Positions 17,082 to 26,621 of a stretch of DNA of 64,000 nucleotides are shown here, piece after piece (positions within the stretch are counted from its first letter, which is position 1; each line of letters opens with the position of its first letter). The notes beneath the pieces were generated by a model. It did no database searches. It was not told where the DNA came from and was given only the letters and a program-made list of their open reading frames with translations. Location of the stretch: contig JACKHA010000013.1 in assembly GCA_020639215.1 (NCBI GenBank), positions 7,337 to 71,336 of the forward strand. Reading direction: 5' to 3'. The stretch is from Phycisphaeraceae bacterium. Lineage in GTDB: Bacteria > Planctomycetota > Phycisphaerae > Phycisphaerales > UBA1924. Both the position numbers and the translations under genes were made by a program.

Positions 17082-18782
17082 TCACCCCGCCGACAACTGT
17101 GCCGCGTCCCCTGAGTCTACGGCCTTGGCCTCGCCCTGTTCCCGCCCGCGCCGCCACAGGTCGTGGACCCGGAAGGCGTCGCTCGGGGCCGGGAAATCGC
17201 TGCGGGCGTGCGTGCCGCGGGATTCCTCACGCCAGGTCGCGGCCCTTGTGACCAGGGCGGCGGCGAGCAGCAGGTTCTGGACTTCCCAGCCCTCCGGGTC
17301 GTCGAAGATCTTGTCGAGCGTGTAACGAGCCCAGAAATCGAACATGTCCGCGGCGTCGCGCAGGCGCGGGCCGGCCCGCTCGAGCCCGACGTTCCGCCAC
17401 ATGGCCGAGCGGAGGCTGGACCGGACGTCGGGCAGATCGATCTCGGCGTGGTCGCTGGGGCGGATGTCGCTGACGATCGAGGTCGGGCCGGGGCGGGGCG
17501 TGCCGGAGGCGAGGGCCAGTCCCGCCTGCTCGCCGGCGACGCGCCCGAGCACGAGGCCTTCGAGCAGCGAGTTGCTCGCCAGGCGGTTAGCCCCGTGCAG
17601 CCCGCTGCAGGCGGCCTCGCCGACGGCCAGCAGGCCCGGCACGTCGGTGCGGGTGGCCGCGTCCGTCCGCACGCCGCCGATCATGTAGTGGGCGGCGGGA
17701 TGGACGGGGATGAGATCGCTTGCCGGGTCGAGTTCGAACCTGCGGAGCATCGCGCCGATGGCGGGGAAACGCGAGTCAAACGCTTCGATCGCGCGGCAGT
17801 CGAGCCAGACGTGGCGCCCGCCCTGTTTGGCGATCTGGCGCATGATGGCCTGGCTGACCACGTCGCGCGGGGCCAGTTCCGCCTGCGGGTGCACGTCGGA
17901 CATAAAGCGTCGCCCGCCCGCGTCGAGCAGCAACGCGCCCTCGCCGCGGACTGCCTCGGAGATGAGCGTCCGCGTCGCGCCGGGCAGGTAGAGCGTGGTC
18001 GGGTGGAACTGGACGAAGGCCATGTCGCCGAGGGTCGCGCCGGCGCGGTAGGCCATGGCGATGCCGTCGGCGGTGGCGACGCGCGGGTTGGTGGTCTCGC
18101 GATACAGCGTGCCCGCGCCGCCGCTGGCCAGGATTGTGGTGCGGGCCCAGAGCATCTGCAGCCCGTAGCGGTCGTGGTAGGTGATGGCCCCGAGCACGGG
18201 CGAGCCTGGCTCATCGGACGGCGTGAGCAGGTCGATGGCGAAGCAGTTCTCGAACACTCGGATGGCGGGGGCGCCCGCCATCGCGGCGCCCAGGCAGCGC
18301 TGCATCTCGGCCCCGGTGGAATCGCCCGCGTGGTGGTAGATACGCGGGGCCGAGTGCCCGCCTTCGAGGCCCGGGGCCGGGCGGCCGTCCTCGCCGCGGT
18401 CGAACCGCATGCCGAGGTCGATGAGGTGTCGAAGGGCGCGGTCGGCGTCGTCCACGATCAGGCTGGCGATGTCGCGGTCGCACAGGCCAGCGCCGGCGGT
18501 CAGGGTGTCGGCCAGGTGCGCGTCGGGTGTGTCGCCCTCGCCCGACGCCGGCCGCTCCCCGTCGCGGAGCACGCCCGCGACACCGCCTTGGGCCCACGCC
18601 GTGTTCGACGAGGCGACCGGCCCTTTGGCGAGCACGATGACCTCGCCGTGGCGGGCGGCCTCGATCGCGGCGCTCGCGCCGGCGACGCCCGCGCCCATCA
18701 CGAGCGTGTCGGTGAAGATCTGCGGCAGCAACCCCGAGCGGAACGGGATCAGATAGCGGCGCTGGTCGAAGATCTGGTCCAT
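17082..18782 (-). CDS. nadB: L-aspartate oxidase NadB
   Basis: NadB oxidises L-aspartate to iminoaspartate with FAD, the first step of NAD synthesis. The FAD fold is LVMGAGVAGASAAIEAARHG near the N-terminus. Also present are SSNTAWAQGGVAG, TTILASGGAGTLYRETTNP, FVQFHPTTLYLPG (catalytic region), VHPAAHYMIGGVRTDA and GLHGANRLASNSLLEGLVLG, followed by the C-terminal helical domain. 566 residues is usual. I start at MDQIFDQRRYL; an ATG 14 codons earlier is possible. nadA and nadC are not nearby. The LOG gene lies 51 bp upstream on the same strand. Confidence 0.95.
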   Translation of the reverse strand: MDQIFDQRRYLIPFRSGLLPQIFTDTLVMGAGVAGASAAIEAARHGEVIVLAKGPVASSNTAWAQGGVAGVLRDGERPASGEGDTPDAHLADTLTAGAGLCDRDIASLIVDDADRALRHLIDLGMRFDRGEDGRPAPGLEGGHSAPRIYHHAGDSTGAEMQRCLGAAMAGAPAIRVFENCFAIDLLTPSDEPGSPVLGAITYHDRYGLQMLWARTTILASGGAGTLYRETTNPRVATADGIAMAYRAGATLGDMAFVQFHPTTLYLPGATRTLISEAVRGEGALLLDAGGRRFMSDVHPQAELAPRDVVSQAIMRQIAKQGGRHVWLDCRAIEAFDSRFPAIGAMLRRFELDPASDLIPVHPAAHYMIGGVRTDAATRTDVPGLLAVGEAACSGLHGANRLASNSLLEGLVLGRVAGEQAGLALASGTPRPGPTSIVSDIRPSDHAEIDLPDVRSSLRSAMWRNVGLERAGPRLRDAADMFDFWARYTLDKIFDDPEGWEVQNLLLAAALVTRAATWREESRGTHARSDFPAPSDAFRVHDLWRRGREQGEAKAVDSGDAAQLSAG

Positions 18783-18833
18783 GCGGGGATGTGGCGGTTG
18801 CGAGCGGATCGGCCTCGTGTCCACGGCGCTGGT

Positions 18834-19718
18834 TCAGGCCCCCGGTGCCGGGGCGGGGGTCGCCTGTCTCCGGGGCGCGGACTCGCCCAGGATGGTGGAC
18901 GGCTTGGGCGCGGCCCACTCCGGGCTGGCGGCGCGGATGATCCGGATCGCCTCCTCGGGCGAGTCCGTGACGTGGATGAGGTCGGGGTCCTCGGGCGAGA
19001 TCGTGCCCGCGGCGACCATCGACTTCCGCATGAACTCGATCACCGGACGCCAGTAGTCGGAGCCCATGAGCACGATGGGGAACTGCTCGATCTTCCTGGT
19101 CTGCACGAGGGTCGCGGTCTCGAAGAGCTCGTCGAGCGTGCCGAACCCGCCGGGGAGCACGACGAACGCCGACGAGTACTTCACCAGCATGACCTTGCGG
19201 ACGAAGAAGTACTTGAAGTCGATGAATCGGTCCAGGTAGGGGTTGGGCTCCTGCTCCATGGGCAGAACAATGTTGCAGCCAAGCGACAGGCCGTGACCCT
19301 CGCGGCAGCCTCGGTTGGCGGCCTCCATGATGCCCGGGCCGCCCCCCGTCATGACGGCAAAGCCGGCCTCGGCCAGGCGCCGCCCGACGGCGCGCCCCAT
19401 CTGGTAGTAGGCCTCGGTTTCCTTGAATCGGGCCGAGCCGAACACGGTCACGCATGGGCCGATGAAGTGCAGCTTGCGGAACCCGCGGATGAACTCGGCG
19501 GCGATGCGGAAGACGCGCCCGGCCTCTTCGAGGCGCGAGCGCGGACCGACGAGCAGCCCCCGCTCCTCCGCGGAGGCCGCCCGGGGCCAGCCGGGGCGTT
19601 TCGATGAGGCGCCGTTGTGATTCGCTGGCGGTCCGGCGTGGGCGTGTCCGACGTTTCCGTTCGACACGGGCGTTTGGGGCGAACCTGGGGAGTTTGGGCC
19701 GGCTGGCTCTTTGGGCAT
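18834..19718 (-). CDS. LOG-family (lysine decarboxylase-like fold) protein
   Basis: The LOG family signatures are GGGPGIMEAANRG and PGGFGTLDELFE. LOG enzymes cleave cytokinin-type nucleotide 5'-monophosphates to base plus ribose phosphate; bacterial members act as nucleotide phosphoribohydrolases, some on purine nucleotides. The first ~60 residues are Pro/Asn/Gly-rich and probably disordered; the fold begins at about residue 80 (FIGPCVTVFGSARF). 294 residues from the chosen ATG. TATCGT ends 9 nt before it and no ribosome site is seen. Divergent from the DinB-like gene; possibly in one transcript with nadB. Confidence 0.88.
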   Translation of the reverse strand: MPKEPAGPNSPGSPQTPVSNGNVGHAHAGPPANHNGASSKRPGWPRAASAEERGLLVGPRSRLEEAGRVFRIAAEFIRGFRKLHFIGPCVTVFGSARFKETEAYYQMGRAVGRRLAEAGFAVMTGGGPGIMEAANRGCREGHGLSLGCNIVLPMEQEPNPYLDRFIDFKYFFVRKVMLVKYSSAFVVLPGGFGTLDELFETATLVQTRKIEQFPIVLMGSDYWRPVIEFMRKSMVAAGTISPEDPDLIHVTDSPEEAIRIIRAASPEWAAPKPSTILGESAPRRQATPAPAPGA

Positions 19719-19727
19719 GGGAGGGGG

Positions 19728-19733
19728 ACGATA
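19728..19733 (-). promoter_or_regulatory. -10-like hexamer TATCGT, 9 nt before LOG gene ATG
   Basis: TATCGT on the minus strand, with only a C-rich 9-nt stretch before the start codon. The same hexamer occurs on the plus strand about 85 nt before the divergent DinB-like gene, so the 149-bp gap may hold two promoters. Confidence 0.35.
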
Positions 19734-19867
19734 GGGAGCGTGGGCGAGCAGACCCGGTTCCCCGCCTGTCGCCCCGCCTATCGTGCGGAACCACGCCCCG
19801 CGGCACCGGGATCGCGTGCCCGAGAGGCGGCGTGAAACCCGATCGGGGCAACCCTGAAGGAACCAGC

Positions 19868-20437
19868 ATGGCGACCGATGCGGCATTGGCGGGCGAGAAC
19901 GCGGGCACACCAGACTCGGGCGATCCCGCGTGCGTGGCGGCCGCCGCGGGCGCCGTGCTGGAGCAGTGCGCCCGGTTCATCCAGTGCCTGCCCGAGGGCT
20001 GCTACGCGCGGGAAAGCCGCCTGATCCGGGGCGGCACCATCGGCAAGCACGTCCGACACACGGTCGACCACTTCGCGGCGGCGGTGGGGGGGCTCGACGC
20101 GGGCGAGCCGATCGACTACGACCACCGCTCACGCGAGGTCCCGATGGAGACCACGCCGTCGGTGGCGATCGAGGCGATCGGGCGGCTGCGCGATCGCCTC
20201 GGATCGCTCGACGCCCCGGCGATGGGGCGGCCGGTCCGCATCCGCGTGATGGTGGCCGGCGACGGCACGGAGGCGACGCTCGACTCGTCGCTGGGGCGCG
20301 AGCTGCACTTCGCCTTCCACCACGCGGTGCACCACCACGCGATGCTCAAGGCGATCGCCGGTGAGTTCGGCGTCGAGGCTCCCAGCGAGTTCGGCATCGC
20401 GCCCAGCACGGTGAACTACCAGCGCACCGGCGCCTGA
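19868..20437 (+). CDS. DinB-like four-helix protein
   Basis: 189 residues with a helical DinB/YfiT pattern: GTIGKHVRHTVDHFAAAVGG gives a first histidine, and HFAFHHAVHHHAMLKAIAGEFG supplies more, as in the metal site of this superfamily. Members include thiol-dependent transferases and many of unknown role; I cannot assign a substrate. GAAGGA lies 7 nt before the ATG. Divergent from the LOG gene. Confidence 0.75.
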   Translation: MATDAALAGENAGTPDSGDPACVAAAAGAVLEQCARFIQCLPEGCYARESRLIRGGTIGKHVRHTVDHFAAAVGGLDAGEPIDYDHRSREVPMETTPSVAIEAIGRLRDRLGSLDAPAMGRPVRIRVMVAGDGTEATLDSSLGRELHFAFHHAVHHHAMLKAIAGEFGVEAPSEFGIAPSTVNYQRTGA

Positions 20438-20657
20438 TTGTTCTCAATTCGCCCACCTGGGCGCCCGGCGCGGGCCGGGAGGTTCTCGCTGCGCGGACCC
20501 GACGGCGGGTTCTCGGACGCGAACAACCGCGCGTGTCCTCCCCGTCGCTACGCGCCGCGTGGGCTCGCCACACTCTCGCGCCACGCGGACCAGCCCATGC
20601 CCCCCACGGTCGATACCCGGCGCAGCGCGCCGGGCCCGGCGTGCGGGAGGAGCCCAG

Positions 20658-22178
20658 ATGGATCGCACCGACATCGAGGGGAACGACTCGGCCCGGACGG
20701 GCGCGGAGGCGATCGGCCTGGACGGAGAGGCCGGCGAGCACGACAACCTTCTGGACATCATCTCGCAGATGGAGTCGCGTCTGGAGGCTCTTCGCGAGTC
20801 CGAGAACCAGCGGGACCGCCTCCAGGACGAGATCCGCCTGCAGTTCGATGACCTGGACGCGCGCGAGCGGTTCCTCCGCCAGCGTGAGGCCGCCCTGGAC
20901 GGCGAGGCCGATTCGGTGCAGCAGGGGCGGGCCGCGCTCGACGGCGAGCGTTCGAAGATCCACGCGGCCCTGGATGAGGTCTCGTCGGAGCGGGACGCCC
21001 TGCGGACCCGCGAGATCGAGGTGCAGGTGATCTCCGAGACGCTCCGGCGCGACCGCGAGCTGCTCGAGGGGCGCCGGTCGCAGCTCGAGGCAATGGAGCG
21101 GGAACTCCGCGGGCGCGAGCAGGTGCTGGTGACCCAGACGGAGCTGATCGACCAGGAGGTCGGGCAGCTCAAGAGCAGGAAGGAGCAGCTCGAGCAGATG
21201 GAGGTGACGGTCCGCGAGCGTGAGACGCAGGCGCGAATCGCCGAGGAGCGCCAGAAGGAGCGGGAACGGGCCCTGAACGAGCGTGAGAAGCAGGTGTCGG
21301 CCGCACAGGAGCGGTTCCAGGCGATGCAGTCCGAGGTGATCAGCCTGAACCGGCGGGTGTCGGACGCCAACGCCCTGGCGGCCGAGCACGCGCGCAAGGC
21401 CGAGCAGACCAAGGCCGAGAGCTCGCGGGCGCTCGACGAGGCCCGCCAACAGATCGAGCGCGTCGAGTCCGAGGCGCAGCGTGTCCGCCAGGAGGTGGCC
21501 AAGCTCCGCCGGGCCGCCCCGACCGGGGGCGAGGGAGCCGACGGGCCGGTGGCGCGTGCGTCCGTTCGGCGTCCGAAAATCCGTTCGGCGCGGTCGAAGT
21601 CGCTCTCGCTCGCGGTGCTGTGGCTGGTCGCGATGGGCGTGACGGGTCTGGCGTGCTACTTCGGGATCGTTCTGGCCCAACCGCTGGTGGCGGCCGGGCT
21701 GCTCGGCATCGCGTTCGTCGGGGCGTTCGTGGGGGCGCTGGCCTCTTCGTCGCGGGCGCTCGATCCGGCAAGCCTCCCGGTGATCCTGCTGGGGGGCACG
21801 TTCGGCTGGTGGTTCCCGAAGTTCTACGCCATGATCGCCGGGGCTCTGACGACCTGGGATCTTCCGCTAGAGTCGCTCCCCGCCGAGATCCTGCCACAGT
21901 TGCCGATGGCGATCGCCCTGCTGGCCTCCGGCACGGTTCTGGCCCTGTGCTTGGCGTTCCTGGGCGGGTCGATCGGGCTGATGATCCAGTCGTTCATGGC
22001 GACCCTGGCCGCGACCGCGCTGGCGATGCTGCCCGACCCCTCATCGACGGCGCTGGCGGCGGGGGCGTTGATCTGGCACGCGATCATGGCCGCCTCGCTC
22101 GGGCGGTGGGCGATGCAGGGCGGGTCTGAGAGCGTGATGGAGACGCTGGGCCCGCCGCGGATGCGCGGGCTGGCGTGA
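20658..22178 (+). CDS. Coiled-coil membrane protein of unknown function (506 aa)
   Basis: Residues ~30-290 form one long heptad-rich coiled coil (ESRLEALRESENQRDRLQDE and many E/R/Q repeats). A basic linker RRPKIRSARSKS follows, and the C-terminal ~190 residues contain five or six hydrophobic spans (for example SLAVLWLVAMGVTGLACYFG). The coiled coil probably lies in the cytosol and reaches from the inner membrane. GGGAGGAG lies 6 nt before the ATG. No family recognised; the layout recalls polar or divisome scaffolds. Its G+C and codon use match its neighbours. The next gene starts 60 bp on. Confidence 0.7.
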   Translation: MDRTDIEGNDSARTGAEAIGLDGEAGEHDNLLDIISQMESRLEALRESENQRDRLQDEIRLQFDDLDARERFLRQREAALDGEADSVQQGRAALDGERSKIHAALDEVSSERDALRTREIEVQVISETLRRDRELLEGRRSQLEAMERELRGREQVLVTQTELIDQEVGQLKSRKEQLEQMEVTVRERETQARIAEERQKERERALNEREKQVSAAQERFQAMQSEVISLNRRVSDANALAAEHARKAEQTKAESSRALDEARQQIERVESEAQRVRQEVAKLRRAAPTGGEGADGPVARASVRRPKIRSARSKSLSLAVLWLVAMGVTGLACYFGIVLAQPLVAAGLLGIAFVGAFVGALASSSRALDPASLPVILLGGTFGWWFPKFYAMIAGALTTWDLPLESLPAEILPQLPMAIALLASGTVLALCLAFLGGSIGLMIQSFMATLAATALAMLPDPSSTALAAGALIWHAIMAASLGRWAMQGGSESVMETLGPPRMRGLA

Positions 22179-22238
22179 GGCGGGCGGGACACGCCGGCGG
22201 CGCCGCACGTCGAGCTCCCGACCCGCCCATGATTCGCC

Positions 22239-22739
22239 ATGGGCCAGCACGACGGGCGGTTCTCGATCGACGATCCACCGGGCGAGCTCGGGCCGGCGTC
22301 CACTCTCGACTGGTTCGAGGCGTCCCCGCTGCGTGCCCGGGCCGCGCTGGACTACGACCCGGGCGGCGTGGGCGCATCTGTCCGCGATGCGTCCGTGCTC
22401 GGCCGGCGCGTCCACGTCGGGCTGGGGTTCGATCGGGGCCTGCTCCGGCGCGTCTCGCTGTTCGTGTGCCTGCCCGACGACGCGGGCGGCTGGGACGGTT
22501 GGACGCTCACGCAGGAACTCAGACGCAAGCGGGCCCACGACGAGCTCGCCGAGGCGTTGTTCGCGCACACGCTGCTGCCCAGGGTGATCGAGATCGACGG
22601 CAAGGCCACGTGGTTCGGGCAGGACGGCACCCACCCGAACCACGCACGGTTCGGCTGGGGCGAGGTGCTCTCGTCGTACGACAGCAGGGGAGGGTTCTCG
22701 GAGCTGCACATCACGTACGCCGACGGCGACGCCTTGTAG
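22239..22739 (+). CDS. 166-residue protein of unknown function
   Basis: The protein has beta-rich segments (RVHVGLGFDRGLLRRVSLFVCLPD), a basic helix (ELRRKRAHDELAEALFAHTLLPRV), and a C-terminal part with WGEVLSSYDSRGGFSELHITY. It resembles small intracellular domains related to SMI1/immunity-like folds only vaguely, so no function is given. It follows the coiled-coil gene on the same strand (60 bp) and converges on the glycosyltransferase. Confidence 0.55.
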   Translation: MGQHDGRFSIDDPPGELGPASTLDWFEASPLRARAALDYDPGGVGASVRDASVLGRRVHVGLGFDRGLLRRVSLFVCLPDDAGGWDGWTLTQELRRKRAHDELAEALFAHTLLPRVIEIDGKATWFGQDGTHPNHARFGWGEVLSSYDSRGGFSELHITYADGDAL

Positions 22740-22757
22740 CACCATCGGCAATCGCCC

Positions 22758-23951
22758 CTACTTCCGCCGGCGCGCTCCCGCCCTCGCCGCCGCGGCCCGG
22801 ATCGAGGCCTCCATCCCGTCCACCATGTTGCGGATCGAGTACTCGTGGGCGACGGTCTCGGCGGCTCCCGCAGACAGGCGGGCCCGCAGGTCGCTGTCGG
22901 ACAGGATCCGCCGCACGGCCCTGGTCAGTTCGGGCACGCTTCCGTGCTGGAACAGCAAAGCGTTGCGCTCGTGCTCGACGGCCTCGATCTCCGGGCCGTG
23001 CAGGTTCCGCTGGTCGCCGGTGACCACGGGCAGGGCGTACCCGAACGCGTGGAGCACGCTCAGGCCCATGTTCGACGGATACACGAACACGTCGGACGAG
23101 CACAGCACGGGCGCGAGGCGCTGCTCCTCGTAGATCGGCCCGAGGAACTCGACGACGCTCCCGATCCCCACGCGCTCCACGGCGGCCCGCAGGTTGGCCT
23201 CGTCCGCGCCTTTGCCGACCACCAGGATCCGCAGGCCCGGAAACTCCTTCAGCAGTTCCGGCACCGCCTCGAACAGCAGGTCGAGGCGGTTGCGCGGATC
23301 GAACCGTGAGACGAACGCCAGCGTCTGGCCGGGCGTCAGGCGGTGGTCGGCGCGGAACCGCTCCGCGGCGTCGGGGTCGGCTCGGAACGCGTCGCGTGCC
23401 TGGGCGACCGGGGCCTGATCGATCGAGTTGGGCGCCACGAAGGTGCGGTCCTTCGGGCCGCCCTCCTCGATGAGTCGATTGGCCATCGACCGCGTGTAGA
23501 AGAGCGTGGCGTCGGCACGGCGGGCGACCCAGTGGCGCAGCGCCCGCGTGGCTCGCTTCTCATGCTTGGACTCGCCGTGCCCCCAGAGAACGGTCCCCAC
23601 GCCCCTTCGTCGGGCCCGTCGCAGGGCCGGCACCAGGCTGAGGAACCGCGTGTTCCAGGTGAGCACGACGACGTCGGCGTGCTCGGGCGAGGCATACCGG
23701 ATCTGGGCCGGGTGCCAGTAGAGTTCGGGCCCCGGGCCCTTCCATGTCCGGAACGGCTCGAACGTGGCCCGGAATCCCTCGGCATCGACGTTGGGCACGT
23801 TTCCGTCGTCGGCGTAGACGACGTGCAGGTCGATCCCCGGGCGGGAGGCGAGCTCGCGGAACACGGGGATGCGGTACTTGGCCAGCGCGGGCTGCTGGAT
23901 GACGACGCGCAGGCGCTCGGGCGTCGTTGCGGTCGGCGTTGGATCGTTCAT
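22758..23951 (-). CDS. Family 4-type glycosyltransferase
   Basis: 397 residues with the GT-B plan: an N-terminal acceptor domain (VVIQQPALAKYRIPVFREL, then VVLTWNTRFLSLVPALRRARRRG) and a C-terminal nucleotide-sugar domain (TLAFVSRFDPRNRLDLLFEAVPELL, ILVVGKGADEANL, VEFLGPI, VFVYPSNMGLSVLHAFGYALPVVTGD). The usual E-x7-E motif is changed: the first Glu is replaced in NMGLSVLHAFG. Probably cytosolic or membrane-associated, adding a sugar to a glycan or lipid. A TATAGT at 24022-24027 on the minus strand may be its -10 box (leader about 60 nt). Confidence 0.85.
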   Translation of the reverse strand: MNDPTPTATTPERLRVVIQQPALAKYRIPVFRELASRPGIDLHVVYADDGNVPNVDAEGFRATFEPFRTWKGPGPELYWHPAQIRYASPEHADVVVLTWNTRFLSLVPALRRARRRGVGTVLWGHGESKHEKRATRALRHWVARRADATLFYTRSMANRLIEEGGPKDRTFVAPNSIDQAPVAQARDAFRADPDAAERFRADHRLTPGQTLAFVSRFDPRNRLDLLFEAVPELLKEFPGLRILVVGKGADEANLRAAVERVGIGSVVEFLGPIYEEQRLAPVLCSSDVFVYPSNMGLSVLHAFGYALPVVTGDQRNLHGPEIEAVEHERNALLFQHGSVPELTRAVRRILSDSDLRARLSAGAAETVAHEYSIRNMVDGMEASIRAAAARAGARRRK

Positions 23952-24163
23952 GGGGTCGCGTCCGTGCGGGGGATGGGCGGGCGCAGCCGAGGCGTGGCTC
24001 GGCGGGGCGCCGGTGTGGCAGACTATATCGGCGGGCGCGGCATTTCCGATTGGGAGGCCTCCGGGGGCGGGCGGGAAAACAATCCCTCGGTTGTCAAGGA
24101 TTCTCGATGAAGTACGGGGGATCGGACCCGCGCGTCGGGCAGGGTTCCCGCAGGAGGCACGCG

Positions 24164-26476
24164 ATGCGGCACATTGGCGGATTGTGCGCCTGGTCAGGGA
24201 GTGCCCGGGATTGGCGGTCGATCGTTGTGATCGCCATGAGTACGTCAACGCGACTTGCCACGATCGCCGCCCTTGTGTTCGCCGCCGGCTGCGCTGCGCC
24301 CGTGATCGATGTGGCCCGCGCCGAGTCCAGGCGCCCCGCTGCGGCGCCCGCACCCAACGGGCTGGGGCGCTTCGTCGCCACCGTGTCCCCCGAGACCTAC
24401 CTGACGGTTGAGGACACGCAGACCGGGTTCCTGGTCATCGCCCCGAACGCCCATCCGGTCGTCCTCCGCAGCAATCTCGACTCGTCGGTCGAATTCGTGC
24501 AGGCCGAGGACGGCGGCGACTTTGTTATCACGCTCACGAACAACACGAGCGAGCCCCAGGAGCTCGGCACGGTGACGCTGGCGGGGATGCGTCTGGGCAA
24601 CGTGATCGAGATGGGCGATTTCCGCCACGATTCGAAGTTCATCGAGTTCGACTCGCAGGGCCAGCGGTTCACCACCGCGGGGCGGATCTACCCGGACGAC
24701 CTCTACAGCCCCGTCGGGGTCATCCGCAACGACGACTACACGATCGGCATGAGTCTGCACTACCCGATCCTCGAGTACGAGCATCGGGTCCGCCCGCTGT
24801 ATTACGTCCCGGGCGGGCACTATGCCGCCACCGGTCCGTGCTGGAACGGCGAGTTCGGGCTTCTCGGGGAGCTCCCTCCGGGCGAGACGCGGACCTACAC
24901 GCTGGCGTTCCGCGTGACGAGCAACGACCGCCACTGGCTGCACACGCTCGTGCCGTACCGCGACTACTTCCAGGAGATGTACGGCGCGGTTCGGTACGAG
25001 CGCGACCCCCGCCCCGTGTTCGGCGTGTTCGCGGCGGCCAACGGCTCGATCACCGCGGAGAACCCGCGCGGTTTCGACGGCCCGCGTCGCCCGGACGAGA
25101 ACGGATGGGGGCCGTGGGCGGACTTCCTGCGCGTCGCCCCGCAGCGGGGCTTCCACCGGGTCATGGTCTGGTCGCCCACCGGCCTGTTCCGGCAGAACCA
25201 GCAGAACAACTACCCGTTCCTGTTCATGTCGGGCATGGACCAGTACCCGATGCTCCGCGACACGGCTTCGCTGATCCGCCAGCGGGTGGCCGACAACGGG
25301 ATCCAGGTGGGATTCTGGTGGGGGCGGTCGAGCCAGGTGATGCGGTCGTGGGACACCGCCGACTGGGAGCCGCTCGACCCGGACAATCCGGAGCACGTGC
25401 AGCGCGGCATGCGCGAACTCGACCTGGCCGTGGCGCGAGGCGCCACGCTGATCGGGCTCGACGCGTTCGTGTACGCCGAGCCGTGGGACGCGTACCGGTG
25501 GCTCGAGATGATGCGCGAACGCCACCCCGAGGTGAAGTTCGTGATCGAGCCCTCCGGCCCCGACTTCCAGCACATCCTCGCCGCCACATTCACCGAGGGG
25601 CTGCACCACATCGAGACGCCACCGCTGCTGCAGGACTTCCTGATCCCGGGGCACGAAATGTGGGCGAACACGCGGTTCGACCTGTGGCGTCAGTTCCGGG
25701 GCGTCGCGCCGACGGACGAGATCAAGAACGCGTACTGGCGCGAGCTGGCCGAGATGGGCTACGTGCCCCTTTCGTACGAGCAGAACACGCGGATGGTGGG
25801 CAACTGGTCCGCCGCCGAGGGCTGGCTTGTGAACATCCCGGAGGACCTGCGATCTGACCCGAGGACGTGGACGTCGCCCGGGAGCGGTGGGCTCGGCGTG
25901 CTGCCGGGGCCTGACCCGGAACCGGAGCCCGATCCCGAGCCGGACCCGCAGCCGGGCGCAGGGGGAGGGGGGTCTCCGAATCCTGCTCCGGAGCCCGATC
26001 CCCAGCCGCAGGGCGGTGGCGGAGGAGGTGCGGCGTCGACCGGCGGCCCGCCCGAGCCACCGCCTTCGCCTGAGCCTCCCGATGGTCCTGAACCGCCGGC
26101 TACCTCGCAGCCGCCGGAGAACCAGCCGCCGGTCAGCCCGATCGTGCGACTGAGCATCAACCCGATCTCGCCGGCGTTGGCCCAGCAGGCGCTGGCACGA
26201 GCGACGCGGGGCTCGTCATCCCGCTCGTCGGCGCAGTCGTCGAGTTCGAGCCGCCTGACTCGATCGGCGACCCTCGCCGAACGCCGAGAGGCCCGGCGTC
26301 AGGCGCGGTTGAGCAGCCCGCGCTACCAGCGCTGGCTCGAGCGCCGCGGCCGCCTGATCGCCCGCCTTGGGCTGCAGGACGCGACGTACCGGGAACGCCG
26401 GACGGCGTTGCAGGCCTACCGCGCCGAGAGGCGAGCCGCCAGAGCGGCCGCGATCGCTGTCCACCCGGACGAGTAG
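24164..26476 (+). CDS. Large secreted lipoprotein, TIM-barrel-like domain plus Pro/Glu tail
   Basis: I chose the ATG preceded by CAGGAGG (6-nt gap). A second ATG 72 nt later would give a more typical lipoprotein signal, LATIAALVFAAGC, and cannot be excluded. The mature protein has a beta-sandwich part (about 60-260: LTLTNNTSEP-like strands, GGHYAATGPCWNGEFGLL), then a probable TIM barrel (MVWSPTGLF, VGFWWGRSSQVMRSWD, ATLIGLDAFVYAEPWDAYRWLEMMRERHP, VKFVIEPSGPD) as in glycoside hydrolases of the GH31/GH36 type. An approx. 100-residue linker of PDPEPEPD-like and Gly repeats comes next, ending in a Ser- and Arg-rich helical region. Probably acts on a polysaccharide outside the cell; inference only. 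Confidence 0.65.
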   Translation: MRHIGGLCAWSGSARDWRSIVVIAMSTSTRLATIAALVFAAGCAAPVIDVARAESRRPAAAPAPNGLGRFVATVSPETYLTVEDTQTGFLVIAPNAHPVVLRSNLDSSVEFVQAEDGGDFVITLTNNTSEPQELGTVTLAGMRLGNVIEMGDFRHDSKFIEFDSQGQRFTTAGRIYPDDLYSPVGVIRNDDYTIGMSLHYPILEYEHRVRPLYYVPGGHYAATGPCWNGEFGLLGELPPGETRTYTLAFRVTSNDRHWLHTLVPYRDYFQEMYGAVRYERDPRPVFGVFAAANGSITAENPRGFDGPRRPDENGWGPWADFLRVAPQRGFHRVMVWSPTGLFRQNQQNNYPFLFMSGMDQYPMLRDTASLIRQRVADNGIQVGFWWGRSSQVMRSWDTADWEPLDPDNPEHVQRGMRELDLAVARGATLIGLDAFVYAEPWDAYRWLEMMRERHPEVKFVIEPSGPDFQHILAATFTEGLHHIETPPLLQDFLIPGHEMWANTRFDLWRQFRGVAPTDEIKNAYWRELAEMGYVPLSYEQNTRMVGNWSAAEGWLVNIPEDLRSDPRTWTSPGSGGLGVLPGPDPEPEPDPEPDPQPGAGGGGSPNPAPEPDPQPQGGGGGGAASTGGPPEPPPSPEPPDGPEPPATSQPPENQPPVSPIVRLSINPISPALAQQALARATRGSSSRSSAQSSSSSRLTRSATLAERREARRQARLSSPRYQRWLERRGRLIARLGLQDATYRERRTALQAYRAERRAARAAAIAVHPDE

Positions 26477-26511
26477 CCCGAATCGGGGGCGAGAAAGACC
26501 TTTTGTGCCAG

Positions 26512-26546
26512 GCGGCGGCCGCGCTCAAATGGAGCGCGGCCGCCGC
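26512..26546 (+). terminator. Perfect 15-bp G+C-rich hairpin (terminator-like)
   Basis: GCGGCGGCCGCGCTC, loop AAATG, and its exact reverse complement. No T-run follows, so it is not a standard intrinsic terminator; it may stop or stabilise the 3' end of the upstream mRNA. Confidence 0.45.
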
Positions 26547-26621
26547 GTGCGCTTGTGCGAAGTTGGAACTCCGTCGCGCGATTGCGAGGATTGCCGTCAT
26601 CACTCGCGACCATCGCACACG

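Noticed and set aside
17163..19607. 814-codon plus-strand frame opposite nadB and the LOG gene
   Set aside because: Shadow of two well-supported genes; no domain content.
24091..24096. TTGACA on the minus strand as the glycosyltransferase -35 box
   Set aside because: No -10 at the proper distance; TATAGT at 24022-24027 is better placed but too far from it to pair.
25890..26130. PDPEPEP-coding repeat as a non-coding minisatellite
   Set aside because: Stays in frame in a long open reading frame and reads as a typical surface-protein linker.
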